A DNA stretch of 64,000 bases from Siphonodentalium dalli (taxonomy: Eukaryota; Mollusca; Scaphopoda; Gadilida; Siphonodentaliidae), in the NCBI GenBank assembly GCA_032622095.1, contig CP136064.1, forward strand, positions 253,524,484 to 253,588,483, written 5' to 3'. Numbering within the stretch: position 1 is the stretch's first letter; every line of letters begins with the position of its first letter. The translations under genes were made by a program, and so were the position numbers. This document shows positions 23,546 to 36,610 of the stretch, in pieces. The notes under the pieces were generated by a model. The model saw only the letters and a list, made by a program, of their open reading frames with translations. It did not search any database and was not told the DNA's origin.

Positions 23546-25413
23546 GCTTGGAAATCTTGCACGGGCTTTTTCTTCGTAAGCACGCGGAGATTTTATGAAC
23601 CTAATAAGTATGTTAAAGTCTATTATCCACAGCTTTTGAATAATTAAAGACAAAGCTACGTCATCACGGCCCTTTGAATCTCGCAGAAAGTGACAATTAG
23701 TAATCATGTTCACTCAATCAATCAGTTACGATGTAACAAATAATGTCAATTGGTGTCTGGGTCACGTAACCAATTCCTGAATAATGATGATGTAATTCAC
23801 ATTTGATGTTGCCGTTCATGAAGTGCTGTGAGTGAAAGATACTGATACATGCAAAAATATCCACCGCAATCAAAAAGACGCAAAATAAGTGCATCAGAAT
23901 CATAATATTTTGTTGAAAGTTATAGTGTTATCGATAGAGTTAAGAATAAGATAAGATAAGAATATACTTCCTCCCATTTTCCTCTCTTCTGATTGGATGA
24001 GGGTGCATCACATGGTAGGCCGCAAATCACTTGTTACCCTCGAGGGTAACATTTCGAAAGTTGTTGACCGCTCAACAATTACCAGTAAACATTGAGCTAC
24101 GAAATACTCAATGTGCAGAGATTCCCTTACAGCTCTCTAATAATTTCTTAAAACGCTCATTTTATAAACCCCACTGTTTCGTAACAACTGTGAACTGTGG
24201 CGTTTGCTAATTTGCATATTGGTTGTTTTTAATTTGCAATTAAAAAATGCTATGTATAAATGGTGTTATCACAGACATAAATCTGTTTTATAATGTGTAA
24301 TGTTCCTATTGGACCTTTTATATCAATAATGAATACCGTGGAACAAATAGATAAACCGTATTGTGCATTTCGTATTCACTGCAGACAATTGCACACAGGA
24401 TGTACATACGTTACAAATGCATTTCGGTACTAAGCTCTAAAGTTCAAATAGCCACTCTTTATTGTATATCAATTGACAATTTCCTTTCTGCTATACATTC
24501 CTCCGACAAGAATATCCTTATGTTGCATAACAGTCTAACAGTTGTTAATTTCTTTTGCACCACTAAAACCTGTTTCAATTTTAGCTTTCTCAAAATTAAC
24601 ACGTCCACCTGCATCAATACACTCATTTAAAACGAGACCGAACATTTTGCCGCATGGCTACTCTACTTCAAAATTGCTTTACTCCTCTTTCCGTGAACCG
24701 ATTCCCACCATGCGACCAGCAAACTGACCGGAAAATAGCTGCGCAAATGATGGATATGCTAATTGAGCAAAAATTTGAACGCTTTATTTTCTGTAAAGCA
24801 AGGATTCCAACATAAAATTAACTCTTCAAACTGGATTAAAGAATATACGCGCACACTTAGGCCTGCCATTAAGGAGGTGCGTGTGTATTCCTTTGTCAGA
24901 TAACAAAACAGTTGTCACCCTTGTTTTCTTGAGACATGGGGATTTGTCACCACTCTCGACCTGGAATGTCACCCTCGAGCCTGGCGGCAACAAATCCCTG
25001 TGTCGCACTCAATTGTTGGCAACAATTGTATATTGTCTTGCATTTTCACTTTTAACTCGCATCTTCAAATAAAATGCATAATTATATATTCCAAGATAAT
25101 TGACAATAAAGGTAAAAAAAGTCAATGACCCACTGAATGTAGTTCATGTTGACTGTCGAGCCATTCACAGATCCAGTACAAAAATGTTTCCCGACATTTG
25201 CCCAAGTGGTAAAATATTTTACTTTGGTTCGCATTCCCATTTTTGCAACAACACGCAGTTTTGTTTTGCATGTAGACACAGGCGCTGTCAACTTCTAAAC
25301 TAAAGTACATTTTGTTTGTAACATGAAATCATTTTGAACTTGTATAATGTTGTGCATCATCATATATAAAACTCTTTAAATTTGGGCCATGTACTATGAT
25401 TTATTTTAATTAA

Positions 25414-25788
25414 CCCTTTGAGTGCCAGGTCCGATTTTTTTTATCAACCCATATACCCTGTGCCAATGCATTCTCTTATATATGCGAGTCGACCATAGGT
25501 CGTCTCGCATATATAAGAGAATGCATTGGCCTAACAATTGGGTTTTTTTTTTTTTTTTTTTACAATTTTAATAATTTTTTCTTATATTCTTTAACAGACT
25601 TATTTTGTAGGTTTAGGGCCGATGAGTCTGGCCCACCCCCTCGCTCGTCGTGAGTAAAAAAAAAAATTGTTAGGCCAATACATTCTCTTATATATGCGAG
25701 GCGACCTATGGTCGACTCGCATATATAAGAGAATGCATTGGCACAGGGTATATGGGTTGATACAAAAATCGACCTGGCACTCAAAGGG
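25414..25788. mobile_element. T1 element with two inverted cassettes
   Basis: CCCTTTGAGTGCCAGG ends between TTAA sites (25410-25413, 25789-25792). Cassettes at about 25458-25537 and 25669-25747 point in opposite directions around a GC-rich centre (ggcccaccccctcgctcgtc). Confidence 0.82.
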
Positions 25789-26108
25789 TTAATATAGTTC
25801 ATGGAAATTAAAGTTAAACTTGGAACATCGAAGTTGGAACTTGAATTATTTTGTCTGTACAACTGGATTATTCCAAACAAAGACCATATACAGTAATTGC
25901 CCCTGCGAGAGCAGTTTGCTCTCACAAAGCCCTCTGGCGAGAATGATTTTTAGCCCTCCCCAGATTTTTCATATAGGCAGCACAAGGGTTAACTTATTCT
26001 CTGAGTAATATAATAAAACTTAATTGATCATTACTTTTTTCTAATTAAATTTCTTTGTTCACAATTTAATCACAATAATATTCCATCTCCTTTTCTTTAT
26101 TTTTGCAG

Positions 26109-26288
26109 CATCCATATTTAGGAAATGTTCCATCATCAGCAGTGGCCTTAAATCCGTATATGAGTGCACAGCTCGGGGTGCCGTGTAGTGACGGTCAGGT
26201 TGTTTCTGTTCCGTCTCCCGGTGTTCTACAAGCAGCGCTCCCTGCCCAAGCCAACACACAAAAGATAACGAGGACGGACCGGATTGAG
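26109..26288 (+). CDS. MBNL: Muscleblind-like exon: linker between zinc-finger pairs
   Basis: This exon has 60 codons, phase 0 at both ends. It follows acceptor tttttgcag and precedes donor GTATGA. It begins HPYLGNVPSS, then ALNPYMSAQLG, a Pro/Ser/Val-rich stretch with VVSVPSPGVLQAALPAQ, and ends QKITRTDRIE. The NPY-type motif and the closing (R/K)(T/S)DR(I/L)E are hallmarks of the flexible linker between finger pairs 1/2 and 3/4 in muscleblind proteins. The next exon supplies the VCREFQR that follows directly in the family. In the family this linker contributes to splicing activity and tolerates sequence change, which explains its low complexity. Joining to its neighbours keeps frame without a stop. 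Confidence 0.9.
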
Positions 26289-26409
26289 GTATGACTTCAA
26301 CCCACCCTGTCGCATCACACATATCCATATAACACTCAACAAAATTCAAAATCCATTTCAGCTAGTCATATACTCACCCCCACAACTATTTTATCTTGTA
26401 ACTCAAAGG

Positions 26410-26510
26410 TGCATACTATTATTATATAATATTATTATAAATAAAATATGTGTGTACGTACATAATAATATATTATATTATAATACATAATATACATATA
26501 TGTACATGCT
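26410..26510. repeat. AT-rich palindromic microsatellite
   Basis: Imperfect (TATTA)n and tacatatatgtaca stretches. No larger structure recognised. Confidence 0.7.
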
Positions 26511-27220
26511 CTGTTTATGGCTGATTCTATGATCAATTCTGAATGGATCACTCCTTATAAAATTATAGTACAAGATTTCAGAATATTTACAAGCTGTGAT
26601 CTGATGATAGAGGAACTTTTATACGATTATTAGATGCTATAAAAAGTATTTAGCTTGCACTAAAATTTTCTTAGTGAGGAGCTATTCAGATTTGTTCATA
26701 TTATATCAACCCATGAATTTGAGCTTAACTGCATGATAGAAGAAAAAAAAAAAAAAAAATGGAAGTAAACTAATTATGACAACATTTCTATCACGAAATG
26801 CATGCCATTATTTTAACCTTGTGAAATATTTGAAGTTATATTCAAAATACCACTATAATTACTCATAAAAACACACATCCTCATTCACAACATTCGTTTT
26901 ATTGCATCAAATATTCACCATATGTCAAAACTTTCGGACCTTGAACATTCAATATCAAATCAAGATAAAAATTTTGATCATTCACAAATCATATCTGAAG
27001 ATCAGTATTAAATCTCTGAAGTAATAATTTGATGATATTACTTACTTCACATGTTATCACTGCATTTGAATTTAACTTCCAGTTTATATCGAAATTATAT
27101 GTTTTCTGGTTTTTTCAGTTCAACAAACATTTTCTGTTTACTTTCTTCAGGTTGAGAGAGTTTAATATTTTATGTTTGATTTCACGATTAAGATTTCTTT
27201 CCAGGAGAGATTCTACAGGA

Positions 27221-27464
27221 ATAGGAGATGAGATTACAACCATGAAGCTATTTTGTATTCCCATGCTTGTACCCAGTATTGTAGGAGATGAGGTTACAAC
27301 CATGAAGCTATTTTGTATTCCCTTGCTTGTACCCAGTATTATAGGAGATGATCGAGGTTACAACCATGAAGCTATTGTGTATTCCCTTGCTTGTACCCAG
27401 TATTATAGGAGATGAGGTTACAACCATGAAGCTATTGTGTATTCCCTTGCTTGTACCCAGTATT
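27221..27464. repeat. 60-bp tandem repeat, 4 copies
   Basis: The unit is ataggagatgaggttacaac then catgaagctattttgtattcccttgcttgtacccagtatt. The third copy carries a 4-bp insertion (tcga). The apparent frame across it is a repeat artefact. Confidence 0.92.
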
Positions 27465-28310
27465 TGCATTTCTCAGTGTTGAGATACCCTCCCTTTGAAG
27501 TAGTTACGTGGTTGCGCATTTGGGCTTTTTTTCTTCTTCAAAATTACCCCCAAAACTAGCATTTCACTCTCAGAAAATGAATTTGGGATTATATTGATAT
27601 ATACACTATCTGAAAGGATGTATAGCCTTTATATAAAGTACATTTACCATTAATATTCTAAAAAAGAATTATATTCCCATCCATTTCTTTCATGGATTTA
27701 TTCTGGGCTTTAATATGTTTATGTCATTCATTGTTCATTGACAAATATTACAACATGGTTGCGTTTCTAATTACTGAAAGAATTACCTGTAAACTAGTAG
27801 AGCTTCCACTAGAAAGCAATCCCCCCTCAAACATCCCAGGGTCCCCGGGGAAATTTCCCTACCTCCATATCTGGAATCCTTGCACTTTTGAATCTACCTG
27901 TGATTTAACAGTTTTCAAATAAATTGTTATTCATGCTATAAAAGGGGTTTATTACATGGCGGGTCTTGAAAAAAATAGTTCCTCCACCATCCCAACCGTG
28001 TCATATACTTCAAGCCATTTCACATACGTGTGTGGAATGGAATGACGTTTACTTCAAACGACATAAATGACGTTCCCCGTTACAATGAAAAACAGAACTT
28101 TAAAACAAAAGCTTCATCTCACAAGATACGACAAAGAAATAGCATGGGATAATTCTTTGTGAAACATCAGAAATGATCAGTTAGAAGATGTTGCTCTGGC
28201 ATGTAATAAATTCAGAACCACACTCACGTTACTGGCCGACAGTTTATGGCACTCTTGTGATCGCGGAAGGATGACTGTCGAGGGCTCTGTTCTATACTTA
28301 CGCCATCACC

Positions 28311-28668
28311 AAGACTTCAAATAGTGTGTCTTGTCATTTGCAGAATGAGGTCCCCAGATGGCAAATTTAGTTGACTCTATCCTGCACTGTGGGCTAGCAT
28401 CGTCAAATTCACCCTCTGGGAACCTCATACTGCTGATGCCTCACATGCTATGGGAGACCTCGGATCAGATTGAAGTGATCGACCCAGTTGAAATTGGTGA
28501 TATTTGTCCATTAATCACCTCGATTATGTATTTTATCTTCTGCAAATTAGTGGATATAGAAACAACTGAAAACAATGTTAATTTGAGACTATATATAGAT
28601 AGGTAGAGTCACTAAATTTACCCTCTGTGGACCTCATTATGCAAATGATAGACACTATTTCAAGGCTT
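28311..28668. mobile_element. F1 element
   Basis: Ends aagacttcaaatagtgtgtc ... gacactatttcaaggctt. Arms contain gcagaatgaggtccccaga and complements. Confidence 0.75.
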
Positions 28669-29552
28669 GGGGATGCGAAGAATTGCATTCCTCATAAGAA
28701 TTTTATGCACACCAACTGTCTGCAGCATTCCTTGAAATGCCAAGCTTGATGCGTTCTTTTTACCAGTCGGAATATTTGCTTGACTTGCTCCTTTTACCGG
28801 TAGGAATATTGGCAACATATGCATTCTTGTAACCCAGACAACCATGAAGCATTCATCACCGAAACATCATAAATCATTGATGTAATACTGCCGTAGTGAT
28901 CCCAAGTTGTTAATATTCATAGAATTTCAGTCGCAGAAAACTAATTATGCACATTAATTTGGCCCCGGCTTTGGCCATCTCTGCATCAGGTGTTGTGGTC
29001 TCTGCGGAAAAAATCAATCAATTTTCTGACTTCAATTTTCATTCCAAATGAAGCATTTATGCGAAAGCTTATGACAGAAATGAACAGCCCTGTCAGGATC
29101 GGTCCCTGAAGACAAATGAATTATGGAAACTACACGAGAAGCATTTTCCGCATCACTGAATATTTCACTTTATTCTAATGCCGCGCTTTTATCTGAAATT
29201 GACAATGCAAAGCCAGAACAATTCACTAAATGCACAGAGGATTGTATACATCAGAGATCGCATTGATTGTATTGGTCGACCCCTGCATAACAAAAAATAT
29301 TAAGCCTTGTCTGAGCCTAATAGGCTTTGAGCGGGATTACAAAAATCACAGCTATCAGGTCGGTCTGATACATTAACAAATGATGATGTCACTAACATTA
29401 AGATGATTCGATAGACATCAAACGGCAAAAGCAATCCATATAGTGCCTCACTCAGCGTCAGCCTGGTGAATGTGCAGTTAAATTAGCCATGCTTGTGAGG
29501 CAGTCAAAAAAACATAACCCGATCAAGAGTTGAGTAACATGAGATTGTAATA

Positions 29553-29697
29553 CAGTAATGCCCTAAATAATAAACTCCTTAACCACAGCAGGACAGCTTT
29601 GCGATGAATGGCAACAAGCCATATTTTCGAATAAATCCTGAAAAAATTACCCATAATTCTGCTGTGGTTAAAGAGTCAATTATTTAGGGCATTACTG
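29553..29697. mobile_element. M1 element, internally deleted
   Basis: CAGTAATGCCCTAAATAA ... TTATTTAGGGCATTACTG between TA sites. The left arm is shortened after ttaaccacagcagga. Confidence 0.8.
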
Positions 29698-29751
29698 TAT
29701 CATATGTTAATCCTTGTTGGTTCCAGGAAAGTTTCTGGCTAGCCTTTTAAT

Positions 29752-29770
29752 GGGGGGGGGGGGGGGGGGG
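29752..29770. repeat. Poly-G run (19)
   Basis: Uninterrupted G19 about 500 nt before the zinc finger 3/4 exon. Confidence 0.93.
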
Positions 29771-30264
29771 CGATTTGACGTAAAACATCCAGTTGCACCA
29801 TATTTAAAATTCTAACCCTCTCTTATGAATAGTTGGATGCTGTTGTTCAAACCAACACAAACACCCTAACGCCCTGTGTCCACGTTGAAGTACATGTTTC
29901 ATGTGTATAACCATCACACATGAGCATTTTAGCTGTTGAGTCCAAAAAATGGCACAACCAAATGCAATTTAAAATTGTATAATTTGTGGTTTACTAAGTT
30001 CTTCAGTTGAGTAGTAGTGAGTAGGGAGTCCATGAATATCAAAGGCGGGATTATAAAGCATCTGCTGTAAATTCTATTAAAATCAAGCGAATCCAATGTA
30101 AAGTTCATTGTTTCCCTGGTCTTCATTCTCCTAATTCAGAATCTAGTCATCAATCATTTTAAACTCCCTACCTATTAATTAATTGATATTTCAATATTTG
30201 CATATTGAGCCCCGTAGGCAGAAAAAAAACAATTTCTCAGCGCAAATTTGATCTTGCTTTGCAG

Positions 30265-30498
30265 GTATGCCGAGAGTTTCAGCGAGACACTTGCACACGG
30301 CCGCCTAGTGATTGTCGATATGCACACCCTCCTGACAATGTAACGGTTGACCTTACTGACAACCATGTCACAGTCTGTATGGACTTTATAAAGGGCAAGT
30401 GTACGCGGGACTCCTGTCGATACTTTCACCCTCCGCCCCACCTTCAGGCACAGATAAAAGCTTCCCAACAGAGGGCTAACGCTGCAGTCGCGCAGCAG
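30265..30498 (+). CDS. MBNL: Muscleblind-like exon: CCCH zinc fingers 3 and 4
   Basis: This is the best-conserved piece: 78 codons, phase 0 at both ends. Zinc finger 3 has Cys2, Cys10, Cys17 and His21 (spacing 7-6-3). Zinc finger 4 has Cys38, Cys46, Cys51 and His55 (spacing 7-4-3). These are the spacings expected for muscleblind fingers 3 and 4. Signature motifs include [27 protein letters not shown] and [16 protein letters not shown]. In the family the tandem pair folds as one unit that grips GC steps in YGCY RNA. The Ala/Gln-rich end (ANAAVAQQ) starts the C-terminal region. The acceptor is cttgctttgcag. The donor is GTACAT, a weaker match to consensus; unspliced, the frame would add VHALVGS and stop, so a short read-through isoform is possible. 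Three YGCY motifs lie within 60 nt after the donor. Confidence 0.96.
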
Positions 30499-30702
30499 GT
30501 ACATGCTCTGGTAGGCTCTTGAGATAATCTCCGCTTGCATCATCTTTAAAAACGCTTTCTTGCAATGCATTCTTGGTTTTTCCCCATCTAATCGTTTCAT
30601 TCATTTGTTTCTCATTTTTCTTTGCTTTTGCATTGTTCTTTGATGTACAGCCTCCACACTATCATTTCAAAATTTACTATTGTCTTACAACTCCTTGATT
30701 AA

Positions 30703-31075
30703 AGATACATAATCCGAATTAACGCTCCTAAATTATTATTTCTTCGGGGGTAACAAAAAATTTGTTTCGAGTCGAGGAACCCACCCATCAAAGCTCAGAG
30801 TTATCGGATATTGATTTTTTAAATTGTTATTTTTCATCACCTGGAATATTTGGTGGATTGGCAAATATTTGACGAGCCGACCGATATACTCTCGATACCA
30901 AATAGCATTGAACAAAATGTTGATATATAACACGTTTTGGACAATTATATACTAGATTTGACAGTGGTTAACATTATTTTTGGGTAATTAATGGATTCTG
31001 ATAACTAAAACATTTTTTGAAGAAATGTTGTTGGAATCTGATGATACGGGGACCATCGAATCGGATTGTGTACCT
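30703..31075. mobile_element. T6 element
   Basis: TTAA at 30699-30702 and 31076-31079 flanks AGATACATAATCCGAATTAA ... AATCGGATTGTGTACCT. A second copy in opposite orientation lies at 56457-56815. It starts 204 nt after the zinc finger 3/4 exon. Confidence 0.72.
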
Positions 31076-31183
31076 TTAATTAATAGAGTCTCTTATTCAG
31101 TACTAAAAGTATATATTGGTACACATTGGAATGATTGATACAATATCAGTTCTAATTAAAATTAGATTCGAACAATCTACGTG

Positions 31184-31668
31184 TTACAGAGTCTAAACAA
31201 AATAACGGGGAATTCCATTACTTCCAAGAGCATCAGTGTCGGCCAATCACAACAGTTCACGATAAAGCAATGAAGCCAATCAGGTGATTGTCGGAATTCC
31301 TATACAGTGAGAGGTCGATTCCCCACATAGCTAAAAATATCGCAATAAATTTTTATTGCACTTTGATAATTTCACACAGTGCTTACAAACAGAGATTACG
31401 ACAACTTATTAAATACTAAAAGCGCCTATGAAGCATCCAGAATTGACCAATAAAACCTAGCAAGGTGAATAGAACTAAGTATTTCCAAGAATTTCAACAG
31501 TTAAAAACTGTTTTTGTTATTCGCGAAAATCGAAACCGAAAGGAGATATCTGTCAATCTTAAAACTATTTGTGGGCTGTGACATCATACTACAGAGATTG
31601 CCTACATGAGCTATTTATAGAGGTGGTACTAATAATAATGAATGATAGTGAAATCATTTAGACTCTGT
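31184..31668. mobile_element. Inverted-repeat element ending at the 71-bp array
   Basis: ttacagagtctaaac at the left pairs with tttagactctgtaa at the right. The interior is not obviously palindromic. The minisatellite starts directly after it. Confidence 0.5.
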
Positions 31669-31671
31669 AAG

Positions 31672-34440
31672 GCATAGCTTGTTTGAGAGTCTATATTTAT
31701 ATAGAATGGAGATAATATAAGCAGATATCAGTGGAGGAACATGCATAGCTTGTTTGAGAGTCTATATTTATATAGAATGGAGACAATATAAGCGGATATC
31801 AGTGGAGGAACATGCATAGCTTGTTTGAGAGTCTATATTTATATAGAATGGAGACAATATAAGCGGATATCAGTGGAGGAACATGCATAGCTTGTTTGAG
31901 AGTCTATATTTATATAGAATGGAGACAATATAAGCAGATATCAGTGGAGGAACATGCATAGCTTGTTTGAGAGTCTATATTTATATAGAATGGAGACAAT
32001 ATAAGCAGATATCAGTGGAGGAACATGCATAGCTTGTTTGAGAGTCTATATTTATATAGAATGGAGACAATATAAGCGGATATCAGTGGAGGAACATGCA
32101 TAGCTTGTTTGAGAGTCTATATTTATATAGAATGGAGACAATATAAGCGGATATCAGTGGAGGAACATGCATAGCTTGTTTGAGAGTCTATATTTATATA
32201 GAATGGAGACAATATAAGCGGATATCAGTGGAGGAACATGCATAGCTTGTTTGAGAGTCTATATTTATATAGAATGGAGACAATATAAGCAGATATCAGT
32301 GGAGGAACATGCATAGCTTGTTTGAGAGTCTATATTTATATAGAATGGAGACAATATAAGCAGATATCAGTGGAGGAACATGCATAGCTTGTTTGAGAGT
32401 CTATATTTATTTAGAATGGAGACAATATAAGCGGATATCAGTGGAGGAACATTCATAGCTTGTTTGGGAGTCTATATTTATATAGAATGGAGACAATATA
32501 AGCGGATATCAGTGGAGGAACATGCATAGCTTGTTTGAGAGTCTATATTTATATAGAATGGAGACAATATAAGCAGATATCAGTGGAGGAACATGCATAG
32601 CTTGTTTGAGAGTCTATATTTATATAGAATGGAGACAATATAAGCAGATATCAGTGGAGGAACATTCATAGCTTGTTTGGGAGTCTATATTTATATAGAA
32701 TGGAGACAATATAAGCAGATATCAGTGGAGGAACATGCATAGCTTGTTTGAGAGTCTATATTTATATAGAATGGAGACAATATAAGCAGATATCAGTGGA
32801 GGAACATGCATAGCTTGTTTGAGAGTCTATATTTATATAGAATGGAGACAATATAAGCAGATATCAGTGGAGGAACATTCATAGCTTGTTTGAGAGTCTA
32901 TATTTATATAGAATGGAGACAATATAAGCGGATATCAGTGGAGGAACATGCATAGGTTGTTTGAGAGTCTATATTTATATAGAATGGAGACAATATAAGC
33001 AGATATCAGTGGAGGAACATTCATAGCTTGTTTGAGAGTCTATATTTATATAGAATGGAGACAATATAAGCAGATATCAGTAGAGGAACATGCATAGCTT
33101 GTTTGAGAGTCTATATTTATATAGAATAGAGACAATATAAGCAGATATCAGTAGAGGAACATGCATAGCTTGTTTGAGAGTCTATATTTATATAGAATGG
33201 AGACAATATAAGCAGATATCCGTGGAGGAACATGCATAGCTTGTTTGAGAGTCTATATTTATATAGAATGGAGACAATATAAGCGGATATCAGTGGAGGA
33301 ACATGCATAGCTTGTTTGAGAGTCTATATTTATATAGAATGGAGACTATATAAGCGGATATCAGTGGAGGAACATGCATAGCTTGTTTGAGAGTCTATAT
33401 TTATATAGAATGGAGACAATATAAGCAGATATCCGTGGAGGAACATGCATAGCTTGTTTGAGAGTCTATATTTATATAGAATGGAGACAATATAAGCGGA
33501 TATCAGTGGAGGAACATTCATAGCTTGTTTGAGAGTCTATATTTATATAGAATGGAGACAATATAAGCGGATATCCGTGGAGGAACATGCATAGCTTGTT
33601 TGAGAGTCTATATTTATATAGAATGGAGACAATATAAGCAGATATCAGTGGAGGAACATGCATAGCTTGTTTGAGAGTCTATATTTATATAGAATGGAGA
33701 CAATATAAGCGGATATCAGTGGAGGAACATGCATAGCTTGTTTGAGAGTCTATATTTATATAGAATGGAGACAATATAAGCAGATATCAGTGGAGGAACA
33801 TTCATAGCTTGTTTGAGAGTCTATATTTATATAGAATGGAGACAATATAAGCGGATATCAGTGGAGGAACATGCATAGCTTGTTTGAGAGTCTATATTTA
33901 TATAGAATGGAGACAATATAAGCAGATATCAGTGGAGGAACATGCATAGCTTGTTTGAGAGTCTATATTTATATAGAATGGAGACAATATAAGCGGATAT
34001 CAGTGGAGGAACATGCATAGCTTGTTTGAGAGTCTATATTTATATAGAATGGAGACAATATAAGCAGATATCAGTGGAGGAACATGCATAGCTTGTTTGA
34101 GAGTCTATATTTATATAGAATGGAGACAATATAAGCAGATATCAGTGGAGGAACATGCATAGCTTGTTTGAGAGTCTATATTTATATAGAATGGAGACAA
34201 TATAAGCAGATATCAGTAGAGGAACATTCATAGCTTGTTTGGGAGTCTATATTTATATAGAATGGAGACAATATAAGCAGATATCAGTGGAGGAACATGC
34301 ATAGCTTGTTTGAGAGTCTATATTTATATAGAATGGAGACAATATAAGCGGATATCAGTGGAGGAACATGCATAACTTGTTTGATAGTCTATATTTATAT
34401 AGAATGGAGACAATATAAGCGGATATCAGTAGAGGAACAT
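31672..34440. repeat. 71-bp minisatellite, about 39 copies
   Basis: The unit is catagcttgtttgagagtct, atatttatatagaatggaga, caatataagc(a/g)gatatcagt, ggaggaacatg. Copies are nearly identical; recurring variants are agcaga/agcgga, acatgcat/acattcat, cagtgg/cagtagagg/ccgtgg and gagagt/gggagt. The unit is not divisible by three, so short frames crossing three units are artefacts. Confidence 0.97.
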
Positions 34441-34593
34441 GCTTTGCTTGTCATAATCATGCTTTTTGGGACCATTTTTGGATATTTTGTCAGAAAAATA
34501 GATGTATGCAAAAAACAAATCAAATTTGACTGAATTTGCATTAATATTTTAACACCAAAGCGTCTAATTTTAACTGGAATTTTAAGCTTTTAA

Positions 34594-34767
34594 CCCTTTC
34601 TATACTAAATACTCATTGATGAGTAGTTATCCCCAGGCCTTTTGCACTTGTATCATTTTTTAATAGTTAACGATAGGTCTGCTCATTTTTCCTGGACACT
34701 CCTCGAAAGGAATAATAGATGATTCCAATGTAAACCTTTATAACAGAATGGTAGAATCCATTAAGTA
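34594..34767. mobile_element. T4 element fragment (left part)
   Basis: CCCTTTCTATACTAAATACT after TTAA (34590-34593), then complements of the T4 interior; the right end is missing. Confidence 0.62.
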
Positions 34768-35540
34768 TTTGTTTAATTATTTGATGGTATGGAGGCTGTC
34801 TCGTTCCCGGACATTGGGTAAAATTTGAATTGTCTTTTATTTACTGCTTACTTTATGTAAAGTTTTCAGGCTTATTTTGATGTTGGGAACATGACTTTAA
34901 TTATATGGAGTTCTGTTGTTGCATTGAATCCTGAAGAAAGCTTGCTAATAGAGCTTACCTTATGCTTGTGTGTTACTCGCTAAAGAAGCATCCCAAACCA
35001 TTGAAAAATCATTGACTAAACCGTCAACAAAAAAGATTATTTTTTTATACTTTAGTTACATTTTTGTCATATTTTTTTTTCTTAAGTTCAAGGGATGGTG
35101 GGACAAGAATACCGCATTCTGCTAATAATATATACAAATTTTCATATAGCTTATACAATCAAATGCCCAGAAAAATAAAATTGTAATTTTAACTTTTGAC
35201 AACATTAAATGATAGGTCACACCTTTTTCCAAGTACTTTTCTGCTTATAACAATATTCAAGATTAGTGTAGAAAATAAATTTTTAATTTCAGTTAAAGAA
35301 AATATCAAATATATTAACACAAAATTATCTAGACTTCATTTAATTTTTTTGAAGAACTGGATATTTATTTTGTTGCCTACCATGGATGCAAGATGATCGG
35401 ACATTTTTAATGACAATTGAAAGAGTTCTACAATTAAAATGTCAGACCAACTTGCTTCCTTATTCCTTGAAAGCAACAAAATAGACATCCATTCTTTATA
35501 TTTACACTCAACTGGCAGATATAAAAGTACCTAGCGCCTA

Positions 35541-35610
35541 CAGTAATGCTCTAAATAATCGACTCCTTAACAGGAGAATTATGGGTAATTTTTCAGGATT
35601 TAGTCGGAAA
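35541..35610. mobile_element. M1 half element
   Basis: CAGTAATGCTCTAAATAATC to gatttagtcggaaag, with TA on the left only. Confidence 0.72.
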
Positions 35611-36610
35611 GTTTTTTCACAACAGTATGGAAACAACTCGTGGTCTGTTTTCGACGTCACATGGTGTAACTTCAACAAACCCATTTCACTGCATTCAAGT
35701 TACCCAGCATGAATATATATATGAGTGTAAATATAGCTTTATAGATGTGGGGGGGGGAATAGTCCCTTGCCTTAGCAGATGAAATAAAACTTACTTTTGA
35801 TTGGTGGAGGTCACTAATTCCGTGCTGTCAATTGTTGTCCGTTTCAGTTCAAACTAGCTTATAGTAAAATAATGACTCACATCTTTGCTCTGACTGCACA
35901 CTAGCACTGCACCTTCTCTCCACTCCCAGACTGCAGACTGTAATCTAGTACCATGTGGTGGTTTCTTATCCTTGTGTCCTACTACAATATCCAGTCTTAT
36001 CAAATTTAGTTATAAAATTTCTTCCCCCCCCCATTGTGTTTCACTTATAATTTTAACTTTGTAATATTTATTCATAACTGCTGCCATTGACTGATATATA
36101 AAGCCCCAATCTACTCATTGGTCATTTGATTTATTCGTTATGTTCGGCAGTGAAACGTGGACTAACCCGCTTCAGCTAGAGATTCAGATCATCTTGTTGA
36201 CATGCGCTGCAAGATTCCTCATCAGTTCTGGATTATTGCAATATTCTATTTTCTATAAACATTTGCTGTAGTTATCTACTCAAAATTGTTTCAAATTTTT
36301 GGCACCTAAAATGACTGAACTGCATTCTAAACATTTGATTTCAATTTTAAATAGAATTCTCAAAAATGAAGCATATAATGTAAATGGTTTGTGACTTTGA
36401 GCAATGTGTTTGTGCATTTTAAGGGGATAAACTCAATTTAATCTGACAAATTCTGTATAAATTGCATTTATACTTGCATTTGTGCAATTTTCGATCCATT
36501 TCTTAACAAATACAAAGGACTATTTTGATTTGTAATAAATTAATTTAATTTGTCGACCTCTGAACCTTCCCGCATTCCTTTAACCCTTCTCTTCCACTTT
36601 TTTTTCTTAG

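Larger units (their letters stand above)
9211..26108 (+). other. Large intron between the zinc finger 2 and linker exons
   Basis: This 16.9-kb intron contains no supported exon. It is the densest region for miniature transposons of all families and for the 30-bp and 48-bp arrays. The stretches 9211-9750, 11340-12740, 15815-17430, 24131-25405 and 25800-26108 contain nothing I can name. A degenerate interspersed motif near 9360-9560 resembles 46925-47040 and 50190-50300. Confidence 0.8.
26289..30264 (+). other. Intron between the linker and zinc finger 3/4 exons
   Basis: This intron contains an AT-rich palindromic microsatellite at about 26410-26510, a 60-bp x4 repeat, an F1 element, an M1 element and a G19 run. 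I see no additional exon. Confidence 0.8.

Noticed and set aside
33117-33663. Three minus-strand 63-codon frames, MHVPPLISAYIV type
   Set aside because: They recur identically in the 71-bp minisatellite.
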